From Oxalobacteraceae bacterium (GTDB lineage: Bacteria; Pseudomonadota; Gammaproteobacteria; Burkholderiales; Burkholderiaceae_D): DNA of 64,000 nt. The stretch lies in the NCBI GenBank assembly GCA_023259175.1, contig JAHFQV010000004.1, forward strand, positions 1 through 64,000, in the 5' to 3' direction. The position numbers and the translations under genes were made by a program. Positions 20,377 through 30,611 of the stretch are shown here, in pieces. The notes under the pieces are model-generated. The model was not told where the DNA came from and ran no database searches. It worked only from the letters and a program-made list of their open reading frames with translations. Positions within the stretch are counted from its first letter, which is position 1, and each line of letters begins with the position of its first letter.

Positions 20377-21666
20377 ATGGCGAGTACGCTATACATTCAA
20401 CTGCCATCGAGAGCGATGGCGGATGCGACGGAGTTTTGGGAAAAAGAGAACTTCTCTTTTTGTCTGGCCTCGGCGGAAAAAAATATCTTGCAACAAGGCC
20501 GCGATAGTCTTGCACGTCTCGCGGAGTTGGCCGCTGGCGCACATCAAGTGAATCTCTTGTTGGCACCGAGTGATGTCAATTTCCTGAAAATCAAAGTACC
20601 ACCCATGCCCTTCGCTAAGCTCAAGTTGGCTTTGCCCAATCTACTTGAAGAGCAACTCCTCAACGATGTCGCGGACCTGGCTTTTTTTCCGATGGTGCCA
20701 GTGGATCAGGAGTGTGAATTGGCGGTGGTTTCGCAATCTTGGCTTAGTCGCGTGTTTCAGGCGGCCGCCATCTTGAATGCGCGACGACTGAGTGCCTTCC
20801 CCCTGACTTTGGGTCTGCAAGCACAAGACGATACTTGTGTCGTCCTCTGTGAGAAAGGTGAAAAGAACCCAAACTCAGACGACAACTATGAGCAAATTGA
20901 ATTGGCACTCAAGACTCAAGGCGCACCAGCCCAAGCCTTGAGTTTGCGTGTGGCGCAATCGACGCTATTGCCTGAAACGGTGATGAATACAGTGTCGCTA
21001 TTGAGCGCATCAAAAAAAATCCAACTCCTAGTCGATGCCGCCTCCCGTGCGTCTTTTGAGGCTTACGCCCAGACGCAAACTGGATTTGAAATCGAAGTGA
21101 AAACCAGTGATTGGCGCGCAAAAATTGCTGGGGTATTTCATGCAAATTTTGATGTGTTGGCGAGCATATCTCAATCTGGAAAGGCCTCCTTTGATTGGCC
21201 GCGTTGGCGTTGGACAGTCTTGTTGGGTTCTTTGATCTTAATGCTGGCCTTAGGTGCTTTGAATTGGAGATGGTGGGTAATGCATCGCGAGTATCGTGGT
21301 TTGGATAGCGCGATTGCCGCCACTTATAAGTCGCATTTTCCGAATGAAAGCATAGGTCGTGAACCACTCTTGCTAATTCAGCAGAAGATCAATCGCTCAA
21401 AAAAATATGTAGGGCAATCGAGCAATGACGATTTTCTTGTGATGAGTGCGCAGTTTGGAATGGTGATGGATCAAGTTTTGGGTGTACAAGCCGCATCCCG
21501 TTTAGAGACGGTTGAGTATCGAGATCACACGCTCTTCATTAAACCGAAAAATTTCAGTGAATTTCCTTTGGATCGTTTCAGGAACGCTTTAAAAGAGCGC
21601 AGCTTGAGCTTAGAGTCCAAAGACGGGGTGTTAGTGGTTACTCCCGAAGTCGGAGGCGTGAAATGA
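20377..21666 (+). CDS. gspL: Type II secretion protein GspL
   Basis: Position between gspK and gspM; cytoplasmic domain plus single TM (WTVLLGSLILMLALGALNW). Confidence 0.87.
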   Translation: MASTLYIQLPSRAMADATEFWEKENFSFCLASAEKNILQQGRDSLARLAELAAGAHQVNLLLAPSDVNFLKIKVPPMPFAKLKLALPNLLEEQLLNDVADLAFFPMVPVDQECELAVVSQSWLSRVFQAAAILNARRLSAFPLTLGLQAQDDTCVVLCEKGEKNPNSDDNYEQIELALKTQGAPAQALSLRVAQSTLLPETVMNTVSLLSASKKIQLLVDAASRASFEAYAQTQTGFEIEVKTSDWRAKIAGVFHANFDVLASISQSGKASFDWPRWRWTVLLGSLILMLALGALNWRWWVMHREYRGLDSAIAATYKSHFPNESIGREPLLLIQQKINRSKKYVGQSSNDDFLVMSAQFGMVMDQVLGVQAASRLETVEYRDHTLFIKPKNFSEFPLDRFRNALKERSLSLESKDGVLVVTPEVGGVK

Positions 21667-22166
21667 GTTTGCAAGCAAATTTGAACGAATTGAACGAAGC
21701 CTGGGCTAAGCGCAATCTGAAGGAAAAACGCATGTTGTTGGGACTAGGCGCTTTTCTTTTGGCTTCAGTGATTTATTCCTTGGGGATTTCGCCAGCTTTG
21801 ACCAACATTGAGTTATTGGAAAAAACGATACCGATGCAAAAGCAAAAAAATGCAGTCATGACGCATTTGGGCGAGCAGTATCGGGCTATTTCAAAAGCGA
21901 TGGCTGAAACTGTTCCGCCGGTGACGAGAGAATTGCTGGAAGCTTCTTTGTTGCGTCGGAATATGAAGGCGCAATCATTAGTCGTTGCGAATGATGTGGT
22001 GCGAGTACAAGTGAATACGACGAACTACAATAATGTGATGGAATGGATTTTGGAAATGCAAAAAGCGGCAAGGTTGTCGGTTGACGATGCCAAGATCACC
22101 GCACTTGCAGAGCCAGGACAGGTGAGCGTGGTGTTGAGTTTGCGTCAGCAGAGACCGGCAAACTAG
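21663..22166 (+). CDS. gspM: Type II secretion protein GspM
   Basis: Small protein, one N-term TM, position after gspL with 4-bp overlap. Confidence 0.87.
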   Translation: MSLQANLNELNEAWAKRNLKEKRMLLGLGAFLLASVIYSLGISPALTNIELLEKTIPMQKQKNAVMTHLGEQYRAISKAMAETVPPVTRELLEASLLRRNMKAQSLVVANDVVRVQVNTTNYNNVMEWILEMQKAARLSVDDAKITALAEPGQVSVVLSLRQQRPAN

Positions 22167-22207
22167 AAAATAACGCTAGATTCAAGTCTAGGAATAATAA
22201 GCGAAAA

Positions 22208-22990
22208 TTGATGAAGAAGACGGTTGGCTTACTGTGGGTATTTTTGGCGTTGCTCAGTGTTTTGGTGACGGTGCTCATTTTTTTGCCTGCAAATTGGATT
22301 GGTGCATTGCTTGAGTCTCAAACCGGTGGGCGATTTGCGCTCGGCGAAGTGAGTGGAAATTTTTGGCGCGGAAGTGCTTTTTTGGGCGTTGCGGCGGATA
22401 AGAATTCGCCACTGACACCATTATTTCCGGGACGTTTTTCGTGGAAAATTTCGCCCATTATTTTGCTCGGTCAGGTGTCGGTAGAATTGGAGAATCAAGC
22501 GGTACTCAGTGACGCGGTTAAGATTAATGGTAGCTTAAGTCAATGGCAGGTGAGCGGCGCGTCGATCAAACTTCCCTCGGAGCGATTGGAAGGTTTGGGC
22601 GCACCCTTAAATACGATAGGTCCGCGTGGAAATATTGTTTTGCGTTGGGGTCAATTGCAAATTGAACGACGTAATACGGGCGTGGCAATTGATGGCAGCA
22701 TGCAGTTGGAGATGAGTGAAATGGCATCGCGCATTTCGTCAATCAAGCCTTTAGGCAGTTACTACATGAGCTTTCAATGGCATGGCGAGACAGCAGATTT
22801 TGTCTTAAGTACCCTAAAGGGGCCGATGATGCTCGAAGGCAGTGGTGCATTGGTCAATGGCCGTTTGCAGTTTATGGGCAAAGCATTTGCAGAGGCGGGG
22901 CAAGAAGAGCGTTTGGCGAATCTTCTGAATTTATTGGGAAGACGGCGACAAGAGGGCGATAAACAAGTTATTGCTCTTGAATATCGATAG
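22208..22990 (+). CDS. gspN: Type II secretion protein GspN
   Basis: FLPANWIGALLESQTGGRFALGEVSGNFWRGSAFLG typical GspN; position in operon. Confidence 0.87.
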   Translation: MMKKTVGLLWVFLALLSVLVTVLIFLPANWIGALLESQTGGRFALGEVSGNFWRGSAFLGVAADKNSPLTPLFPGRFSWKISPIILLGQVSVELENQAVLSDAVKINGSLSQWQVSGASIKLPSERLEGLGAPLNTIGPRGNIVLRWGQLQIERRNTGVAIDGSMQLEMSEMASRISSIKPLGSYYMSFQWHGETADFVLSTLKGPMMLEGSGALVNGRLQFMGKAFAEAGQEERLANLLNLLGRRRQEGDKQVIALEYR

Positions 22991-23002
22991 AAAAAACCGA
23001 GT

Positions 23003-25180
23003 TTGATGAATACAAATGAGACAGTGAGTGCAATGAAGACGATGACGAAAGAAACGAAACCTATGAAACTGCGCAAATTAGTGTTGGCCTTGAGTTTGTG
23101 TGGCTGTGTCGGTTTAGGCGCGGGCGTGAGCTTGAAGGCCGGGGCGCAGGAGCCCAGTGCCAACGCGGCAGGTTTGAATTTTGTGAATGCCGATATTGAG
23201 GCCGTAATTAAAGCGGTCGGTCATTACACGGGTACGACCTTTATCATCGATCCTCGCGTCAAAGGGCAGATTTCTCTCGTATCGGAAAAGCCTTTGACCA
23301 AAGAACAGGCGATGAAGTTACTCACCTCAAATTTGCGTATGCAGGGGTTTGCGGTGGTAACCTCAGACGGGTTTTCTAAGGTCGTTCCAGAGTCAGATGC
23401 GAAATTGCAGGGCGGGCCGACGCAAGTAAAGTCGGTGAAGGGTGATCAAATCGTAACGCAAGTTTTTCGCTTGAATTATGAGGCTGCGAACAACATTGTG
23501 ACGGCCTTACGTCCTTTGATTTCGCCCAATAATGTAATCAACGTTAACCCTGGAAATAACTCCATTGTCATCACCGATTATTCGGACAATATGCATCGCA
23601 TGTCAGAAGTGATTGCATTGTTAGACGTGCCGTCTAATCCCGATCTCGAAATTATTCCAATCAAACATTCAATCGCCAGCGACGTAGCTACCTTGGCGAC
23701 CCGATTGACAGAAAATTCGCAAGCCGGTGCCGATGCCGGACGCACGGTGATTATGGCTGATGCACGCACCAATTCAGTGTTGGTAAAAGCGCCGTCGGTT
23801 GCACGTGCCAATTTGGTCAAAGCGATTGTGCTAAAGCTCGATCAACCGACTGACTTGCCAGGCAATGTGCATGTGGTCTATCTCAAAAATGCGGAAGCTG
23901 TGAAACTGGCGCAGACCTTACGCTCGATATTGTCAGGCGATTCTTCCTCGCTCAATTCGGGTTCTAGTAATTCGAATTCAAGTTTCCAAAATCCGAATAC
24001 CACGGGCATGGGAAGTAATAACGGCCAAGCCCCATCAAATAATACGGGCATTTCATCGAATGGAAATAGTCTGAGTTTGCCGATCAGTAGCAATAGCAAT
24101 AGCCAGACTAGTGGTGGTCAAGGCGGGTTTATTCAGGCCGACCCCGCGACCAATACGCTAATCATCACCGCGAGTGATTCTGTATATCGTAATTTACGTT
24201 CGGTGATTGATCAACTCGATGCGCGTCGTGCTCAGGTGTATATCGAAACTTTGATCGTTGAAGTTGGGGTTGATCGTGCCAATGAATTGGGTGTGCAGTG
24301 GTTGGGTGCCACCGGAGATAAAAATAGTCAATATCGCCTAGGAGCAGCGACTGCTTTCAATAAAGACGGGAATAGCATCGTCAATCTTGTGGGTGGAAAT
24401 GCGAACAAATTGGGTTCAGTATTGCCCTCGAATGGCCTCACGATAGGTTTGTTTAAACAAGTCGGCGGGCAACTTGGACTGGGCGCGCTGGCACATGCTT
24501 TGGCCACTGATGGAAGTTCAAATGTTCTATCGATCCCGAATATTGTGACCTTGGATAACGAAGAGGCGCGTATCCACGTTGGGCAAGATGTGCCATTCGT
24601 GACAGGACAATACAGTACGCCCGGCGCAGGCACTGCGGGTGCGAATCCATTTCAAACCATTACACGGCAACAGATCGGTATTAAATTAACGGTGAAGCCG
24701 CAAATATCCGAAGGTGGAACGGTCAGATTGGCGATTGCGCAAGAAGTTTCCGATGTCGATAGTACGACAAATGCGGCTGGAATTATCACCAATGTTCGCT
24801 CGATTGCGACCAATATTTTGGCAGAAGACGGACAAATTATTGCCTTGGGCGGTTTGATTGGCGATAAAACCAAAGGTGGCGAAGAAAAGGTTCCTTTGTT
24901 AGGCGACATTCCTATCATCGGAAATCTCTTTAGATATAAAAAGTTAGAGCGTAACAAAACCAATCTCATGGTGTTCTTGCGTCCAACAGTGATACGCAGT
25001 GCAGAGCAGAGCAATTCAGTATCCTTGGATCGCTACGATTATTTGCGCACGCAGTATTTGCAAGGGATAGAGAAAGACGATCAAGTCCCTTTGTTGAAAG
25101 CGGAGAAGGGTAAGTTGCTGGTTCCGAATAATCCTAGTGATCCAGTGAAACCTAAAACCGAGAATCGTGAAGGGCAATAA
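23003..25180 (+). CDS. gspD: Type II secretion secretin GspD
   Basis: LNFVNADIEAVIKAVGHYTGTTFIIDPRVKGQISLVSEKPL; secretin domain ILAEDGQIIALGGLIGD...VPLLGDIPIIGNLFRYK. Confidence 0.96.
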   Translation: MMNTNETVSAMKTMTKETKPMKLRKLVLALSLCGCVGLGAGVSLKAGAQEPSANAAGLNFVNADIEAVIKAVGHYTGTTFIIDPRVKGQISLVSEKPLTKEQAMKLLTSNLRMQGFAVVTSDGFSKVVPESDAKLQGGPTQVKSVKGDQIVTQVFRLNYEAANNIVTALRPLISPNNVINVNPGNNSIVITDYSDNMHRMSEVIALLDVPSNPDLEIIPIKHSIASDVATLATRLTENSQAGADAGRTVIMADARTNSVLVKAPSVARANLVKAIVLKLDQPTDLPGNVHVVYLKNAEAVKLAQTLRSILSGDSSSLNSGSSNSNSSFQNPNTTGMGSNNGQAPSNNTGISSNGNSLSLPISSNSNSQTSGGQGGFIQADPATNTLIITASDSVYRNLRSVIDQLDARRAQVYIETLIVEVGVDRANELGVQWLGATGDKNSQYRLGAATAFNKDGNSIVNLVGGNANKLGSVLPSNGLTIGLFKQVGGQLGLGALAHALATDGSSNVLSIPNIVTLDNEEARIHVGQDVPFVTGQYSTPGAGTAGANPFQTITRQQIGIKLTVKPQISEGGTVRLAIAQEVSDVDSTTNAAGIITNVRSIATNILAEDGQIIALGGLIGDKTKGGEEKVPLLGDIPIIGNLFRYKKLERNKTNLMVFLRPTVIRSAEQSNSVSLDRYDYLRTQYLQGIEKDDQVPLLKAEKGKLLVPNNPSDPVKPKTENREGQ

Positions 25181-25185
25181 AGCGT

Positions 25186-26613
25186 ATGGCTGACAATCGA
25201 TTATTGCCGTTCGCTTTCGCGCGCGATTTTTCTATTCTTGCGCATCGTCCACCGGAGCATGATGCGGCAGTTGAGCTGATGGTATCAAAAGAAACGCAGA
25301 TCACTGCGATTTCCGAAGCAGGGCGTCGATTTGGCGCGGTTCAACTCAAGGTTTTGCCGCACGAATTATTGCTGCAAGAAATTGCGCGCGCTTATGCCGG
25401 TTCTGGTGGGGATGCCGCCGACGTTGTAGGAGAAGTCGAATCGGACATGGATTTGGCAAAGCTCATGCAAGACATGCCAGCGATAGAAGATTTGCTGGAG
25501 TCGGCTGATGATGCGCCGGTGATTCGTATGATCAATGCTTTACTCACCCAAGCTTTGCGGGAGGGGGCATCGGATATTCACATCGAACCCTTTGAGCAAA
25601 TTTCTGTCGTGCGCTTTCGGGTTGACGGTGCTTTGCGCGATGTAATTCGACCGCGCAAAGCCATACACGCTTCCTTAGTATCGCGTATCAAAATTATGGC
25701 GCAGCTCGATATCGCTGAGAAGCGCTTGCCGCAAGATGGCCGGATCACATTGCGTATTGGCGGTAAGCCGGTCGATGTTCGCGTCTCTACTTTGCCTACA
25801 GGACATGGCGAACGCGCCGTATTACGTTTGTTGGACAAAGAAGCGGGCAAACTTGATTTGAGCCATCTTGGTATGAGTTCTGATGTCTTAAAACAGTTCG
25901 ATCAATTGATCGCGCAACCGCATGGCATCGTCTTGGTCACAGGGCCAACTGGCTCAGGTAAAACCACGACCTTGTATGCAGCTTTGTCTCGTGTGAATGC
26001 CGGAACGACCAATATTTTGACGGTCGAAGACCCGATTGAATATGAATTGGCGGGGATCGGTCAAACCCAAGTGAACGCCAAGATTGACATGACGTTTGCC
26101 AAAGCCTTAAGAGCGATTTTGCGGCAAGATCCGGATGTCATCATGATTGGTGAAATTCGCGATTTAGAGACCGCGCAAATCGCTGTACAAGCGTCCTTAA
26201 CTGGGCATTTGGTATTGGCGACTTTGCACACCAATGATTCGGCTGCGGCGGTCACCCGATTGCTCGATATGGGGATAGAACCATTCCTGTTGTCCTCAAG
26301 TTTGCTCGGTGTTGTGGCGCAGCGCTTAGTACGAAAACTCTGCAAGCATTGCAAGGTGGAAGAAGCGGGTGTCTGGCATTCCGTGGGATGTGAGCATTGT
26401 GGTCATACGGGTTATCAAGGTCGGGTCGGTGTCTACGAATTATTGCTCACCACGGAAGCGATTTCTGCGCAAATTCATCATCAAGCATCCGAAGCAGAAA
26501 TTCGTGCGGCTGCACAGGGCGACGGCATGAAAACGATGCGTGAGGATGCACAGCGTTGGCTTGACGCGGGTGTCACCACCAAAGAAGAAGTTTTGCGCGT
26601 AACCAAAGAATAA
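25186..26613 (+). CDS. gspE: Type II secretion ATPase GspE
   Basis: Walker A GPTGSGKTTTLYAAL, GEIRDLETAQIAVQASLTGHLVLATLHTNDS, CXXC zinc motif. Confidence 0.96.
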   Translation: MADNRLLPFAFARDFSILAHRPPEHDAAVELMVSKETQITAISEAGRRFGAVQLKVLPHELLLQEIARAYAGSGGDAADVVGEVESDMDLAKLMQDMPAIEDLLESADDAPVIRMINALLTQALREGASDIHIEPFEQISVVRFRVDGALRDVIRPRKAIHASLVSRIKIMAQLDIAEKRLPQDGRITLRIGGKPVDVRVSTLPTGHGERAVLRLLDKEAGKLDLSHLGMSSDVLKQFDQLIAQPHGIVLVTGPTGSGKTTTLYAALSRVNAGTTNILTVEDPIEYELAGIGQTQVNAKIDMTFAKALRAILRQDPDVIMIGEIRDLETAQIAVQASLTGHLVLATLHTNDSAAAVTRLLDMGIEPFLLSSSLLGVVAQRLVRKLCKHCKVEEAGVWHSVGCEHCGHTGYQGRVGVYELLLTTEAISAQIHHQASEAEIRAAAQGDGMKTMREDAQRWLDAGVTTKEEVLRVTKE

Positions 26614-26645
26614 TTGTCGCCAATTTAGAGTGAGAGTAGAACATC

Positions 26646-27866
26646 GTGCCAGCATTTCGATATGAAGCCATAGACGCACAAGGCGCTAGCAAAAAAGGCG
26701 TAGTCACCGCCGATAGTGCGCGCGCTGCTCGCTCTGACTTGCGTAGTCAGAACCTGGCACCGGTGACTGTCGAGCAAATTGCCAATCAAACTGGCGCTGC
26801 CGCGCGTAAGAGTGGCGGATTTTTTAGTGAGCATCTGACTAATGTCGAGCTCGCCCTCTTTACCCGCCAATTGTCCAGCTTGCTGGAAGCGGGACTGCCG
26901 CTGGAACAAGCGTTTTCTGCCTTGCTGGAACAGTCGGAGCGCGTTTATATTCGTGATTTGATCGCATCGATACGGTCTGAAATTTTAGCCGGTGCGGCCT
27001 TATCGGATGCCTTAAAACAGCACCCGACGGATTTTGCAGATATTTATTGTGCGCTGGTCGCTTCTGGCGAGCAAATTGGTCAATTGTCGCGGGTACTTTC
27101 GCGTTTGGCCGACTATATTGAGCGACGTAATGCCTTGGTACAAAAGGTGAAGCTTGCGTTTACTTACCCTGCCATTGTGACCGTAGTCGCGTTTGCGATT
27201 GTGATTTTTTTGTTGACCTATGTGGTGCCGCAAATTGTGTCGGTGTTTGCCAATACCAAACAGAAATTGCCGGTGTTGACCTTGATGATGTTGGCATTGT
27301 CTGAATTTGTGCGTAGTAGCGGTTGGATAGTGGCGGTCGTCGTTGGCTTTCTAATCGCAGCGGCGCGTAAGGCGCTAAAAGAACCGAATATAAAAATGCG
27401 CTGGCATACTTGGCTCTTGAGCGCGCCCTTGTATGGAAAATTTGAACGCAGCTTAAATACCGCGCGATTTTCTAGCACGCTTTCGATCACGACAGGTTCT
27501 GGTGTTCCTATTCTCAAAGCTTTGCAAACGAGCCGTGAGACTTTATCGAATGTCGCAATGCGTGCACAAGTTGAGGAAGCGGCCAATAGCGTGCGCGAAG
27601 GTGTGGGCTTGGCACGGGCACTCTCAGCGCATAAGCATTTCCCACCGATGCTCATTCACATGATACGAGCCGGTGAAGTGACGGGTGAGTTGCCGGCGAT
27701 GTTAGAGCGTGCATCCGCGGCGCAAGAGCAAGATTTAGAAAGACGTGCGCTGACCATGGCGGGATTGCTAGAGCCAGTGCTGATTTTGGCGATGGGTGTG
27801 GTCGTGTTATTGATCGTGTTGGCCGTATTGATGCCGATTATTGAGATCAATCAGTTAGTGCGTTGA
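26646..27866 (+). CDS. gspF: Type II secretion inner membrane protein GspF
   Basis: PAFRYEAIDAQGASKKGVVTADSARAARSDLR; TM segments; ALTMAGLLEPVLILAMGVVVLLIVLAVLMPI. Confidence 0.95.
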   Translation: MPAFRYEAIDAQGASKKGVVTADSARAARSDLRSQNLAPVTVEQIANQTGAAARKSGGFFSEHLTNVELALFTRQLSSLLEAGLPLEQAFSALLEQSERVYIRDLIASIRSEILAGAALSDALKQHPTDFADIYCALVASGEQIGQLSRVLSRLADYIERRNALVQKVKLAFTYPAIVTVVAFAIVIFLLTYVVPQIVSVFANTKQKLPVLTLMMLALSEFVRSSGWIVAVVVGFLIAAARKALKEPNIKMRWHTWLLSAPLYGKFERSLNTARFSSTLSITTGSGVPILKALQTSRETLSNVAMRAQVEEAANSVREGVGLARALSAHKHFPPMLIHMIRAGEVTGELPAMLERASAAQEQDLERRALTMAGLLEPVLILAMGVVVLLIVLAVLMPIIEINQLVR

Positions 27867-27947
27867 TGTGACTTTGGGTCTGAGTCATGTTCAAAAAGAG
27901 CCCAAAGAATGCCCAAAGTAGATAATTTGCGAATGAGAGTTTAAAGA

Positions 27948-28400
27948 ATGAAACGTCTTCCCCTACTTGTTAATGTGATTTTGTTTGCGGCGCTTTGTAT
28001 GATGCTCACTTACGGCGTGCTGCAAACGATACATCCCAAACTTCGTAATGAAGTCGCGCCGGTTTTTCCAGAGAGTTTTGAGCCAGGTTTAGGGCAATGG
28101 GGCGCTATGTTTGGTCAAGCGGCAATGGTCGATAATGCGCCTAGCAATTACCAATTGAAGGGCGTGATCGTCGCGCCGCGTGCGCAAGAGAGCGTAGCGA
28201 TTATTTTAAACGAAGGTAAGCCAACTTCGGCCGTGAGAATCGGCAAAGAGATCGCCCCCAATGTAATTTTAAAAGAGGTTCATGCCGACCATATTCTGGT
28301 CACCGAAGCTGGCGCTGATCGTCGTATCGATTTACCCGCTTTACCCTTGCTGCCGGGTGTGAATATCGTCACTGCAAATCAAAGTCCAGCTGTGCAGTAA
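27948..28400 (+). CDS. gspC: Type II secretion GspC-like protein (HR domain only, no PDZ)
   Basis: N-term TM, NYQLKGVIVAPRAQESVAIILNEGKPTSAVRIGKEIAPNVILKEVHADHILV typical GspC homology region. Confidence 0.82.
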   Translation: MKRLPLLVNVILFAALCMMLTYGVLQTIHPKLRNEVAPVFPESFEPGLGQWGAMFGQAAMVDNAPSNYQLKGVIVAPRAQESVAIILNEGKPTSAVRIGKEIAPNVILKEVHADHILVTEAGADRRIDLPALPLLPGVNIVTANQSPAVQ

Positions 28401-28412
28401 TCGTTTCATCCG

Positions 28413-29219
28413 ATGGCGATCCCTCAGTATTTTCAGCATGCTTTAGATCGCGCCCACCCCTCTTGGTATGGCGCGATCATGCAAGGCCTAGACGCTATTG
28501 ATGCACAATTTCCAGACTACCTGAGCACACTATCGACGCAGGGATTCTTGCCCACGGAGCAGCGTATATTTGCTGCTTTTTCCGTCCCACTCGATCAGGT
28601 GAAATTCGTGTTAGTTGGGGAGGGACCTTATCCACGCTCGGCGAGTGCGACTGGCTATTGTTTTATGGACGGCGCGGTTGCTTCTTTGTGGTCTGTGGGT
28701 GCAAAAGCGGGCTTAAGCACAGCGGTCAATAAAGCCACATCGCTACGCAATTTTATGAAAATGCTACTCGTTGCGGATCAGCGATTGGATCTGTCAGCTG
28801 ACTATCACCGACAAATTGCAGACATCGCTCACCAGGCGATGGCATGCAACTCCAATGCGATCATTACCCTAGCGCAGTTACAAGAGAACTTTTTAAGTCA
28901 TGGTTTCTTAATGCTCAATGCCGCGCTCGTTTTTAGGGAAAGCTGCAAACCGGCGCTCGAAGTGCGCTTTTGGGCTCCTTTTTTAGCCTGCATACTTCAC
29001 GCATTAACTTACAATCAAGCGCAGGCGGCGCAGCCTCGCACCTTGATTTTGTGGGGGCGATTAGCGGACCAATTGCGCAAAACAATTCCCTTGTCTGGCT
29101 TTAAATTAGCTTGTAGTGAGCATCCTTACAATTTAAGCTTTATTCAAAATCAAAGTATGCAAACGCTTTTTGTTTCATTGAATCTTCTAAAAAAGACTGA
29201 TAAGCTGATTGTTGAGTAG
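28413..29219 (+). CDS. Divergent uracil-DNA glycosylase-superfamily protein
   Basis: KFVLVGEGPYPRSASATGYCF / LMLNAALVFR / LILWG / HPYNLSF align with the UDG motifs GQDPYH, LLNTVLTVR, LLWG, HPSPLS, with catalytic D and H replaced. Confidence 0.7.
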   Translation: MAIPQYFQHALDRAHPSWYGAIMQGLDAIDAQFPDYLSTLSTQGFLPTEQRIFAAFSVPLDQVKFVLVGEGPYPRSASATGYCFMDGAVASLWSVGAKAGLSTAVNKATSLRNFMKMLLVADQRLDLSADYHRQIADIAHQAMACNSNAIITLAQLQENFLSHGFLMLNAALVFRESCKPALEVRFWAPFLACILHALTYNQAQAAQPRTLILWGRLADQLRKTIPLSGFKLACSEHPYNLSFIQNQSMQTLFVSLNLLKKTDKLIVE

Positions 29220-29282
29220 ACGAGTGTTTCGAATGTTGAACTAAGTTAAGCAGGTTCAATCACGTGAGGAAGCTTGGATCCC

Positions 29283-30539
29283 ATGCTGAGAAAAATAACG
29301 TTGACGCAATTGCGTAAAGGGATGTTTATCCATGAATTGGAAATCTCATGGATTAGTTCCCCTTTTTGGCAAAAATCCTTTTTGGTCGATAGTGATGACG
29401 TACTCTGTAAGGTGCAAGAGACAGGTGTAAAGGATTTGCTGATCGACACCGATAAAGGGGGCGATATTCCCGCTATTCGCGATACAAGTGCAGGGTTAGA
29501 TGCAAATTCAAAGCCAGAACTCCAAGATGCACTGGAAGAACCATCCCTCAGTAGTTTGGATGCCATTGTGAGAGTTTCCTTTGATGCCGAGATCGGGATC
29601 GCCGCGAAAATCGTTGATAAATCCAAAGAGGCGGTTTGCTCCATGTTCAACGAAGCCAGGATGGGCAAGGCGATCGAGGCTGAACAAGCAATGACACTGG
29701 TGGAAGACATCGCACAATCCGTGATGCGCAATCCAGGCGCATTGATCGGATTAGCACGTTTAAAGACCAGTGATGATTACACCTACATGCATTCGGTCGC
29801 GGTCTGTGCTTTGATGATTGCCTTGGCTCGGCAACTCGGCTTAGATGATGATATGACCCGCGAGGCCGGCTTGGCTGGATTGCTGCACGACATAGGGAAA
29901 ATGGCGATAGAGCCCGGCATTCTCAATAAGCCAGGTAAGCTGAGCGATACGGAATTTAATGAAGTTAAACGACATCCTGAAGAGGGTCATAAAATCTTAT
30001 TGGAGGCGAAGACGATTAGCGAAGCGGCGCTGGATGTCTGCTTGCATCACCATGAGAAAGTCGATGGTAGTGGCTATCCTCATGGGTTAAAAGGAGAGGC
30101 GATTAGTCTATTTGCGAAAATGGGTGCGGTCTGTGATGTGTACGATGCGATTACTTCCAATCGTCCTTACAAAGTTGGTTGGTGTCCGGCCGAATCTTTG
30201 CGACGCATGTCAGAATGGAGCAAAGGACATTTTGACGATTTAATTTTTCAAGCTTTCGTCAAAAGCATAGGAATTTATCCGGTAGGAACACTGGTTAAGT
30301 TGCATTCAGGACGATTGGGCGTGGTGATCGAACAGCAAGTTGGCAAGTCCCTGTTGCTGCCCAAAGTCAGGGTGTTTTTCTCTACGAAATCGAAAGTTTA
30401 TATTCCCCCCTTACTGTTAGACTTGAGTAGTCCTGCCAGCAATGACAAAATTGTTTCGCGTGAAGATGCAGCCACTTGGGGATTAAAGGATATCGATCAT
30501 TATTGGCTGGGCGATAGTTTTGCGAGCGCGACACACTAA
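29283..30539 (+). CDS. HD-GYP domain phosphodiesterase with N-terminal DUF3391
   Basis: LRKGMFIHELEISWISSPFWQKSFLV (DUF3391); HSVAVCALMIALA...GLLHDIGKM...RHPEEGHKIL...HHHEKVDGSGYPHGL. Confidence 0.93.
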   Translation: MLRKITLTQLRKGMFIHELEISWISSPFWQKSFLVDSDDVLCKVQETGVKDLLIDTDKGGDIPAIRDTSAGLDANSKPELQDALEEPSLSSLDAIVRVSFDAEIGIAAKIVDKSKEAVCSMFNEARMGKAIEAEQAMTLVEDIAQSVMRNPGALIGLARLKTSDDYTYMHSVAVCALMIALARQLGLDDDMTREAGLAGLLHDIGKMAIEPGILNKPGKLSDTEFNEVKRHPEEGHKILLEAKTISEAALDVCLHHHEKVDGSGYPHGLKGEAISLFAKMGAVCDVYDAITSNRPYKVGWCPAESLRRMSEWSKGHFDDLIFQAFVKSIGIYPVGTLVKLHSGRLGVVIEQQVGKSLLLPKVRVFFSTKSKVYIPPLLLDLSSPASNDKIVSREDAATWGLKDIDHYWLGDSFASATH

Positions 30540-30611
30540 ATCACGATTTACGTGAAATCATAAAATAGCACCCTCAATTCGCGCATTCACAGCGCTCAAT
30601 TTTTAATAATT

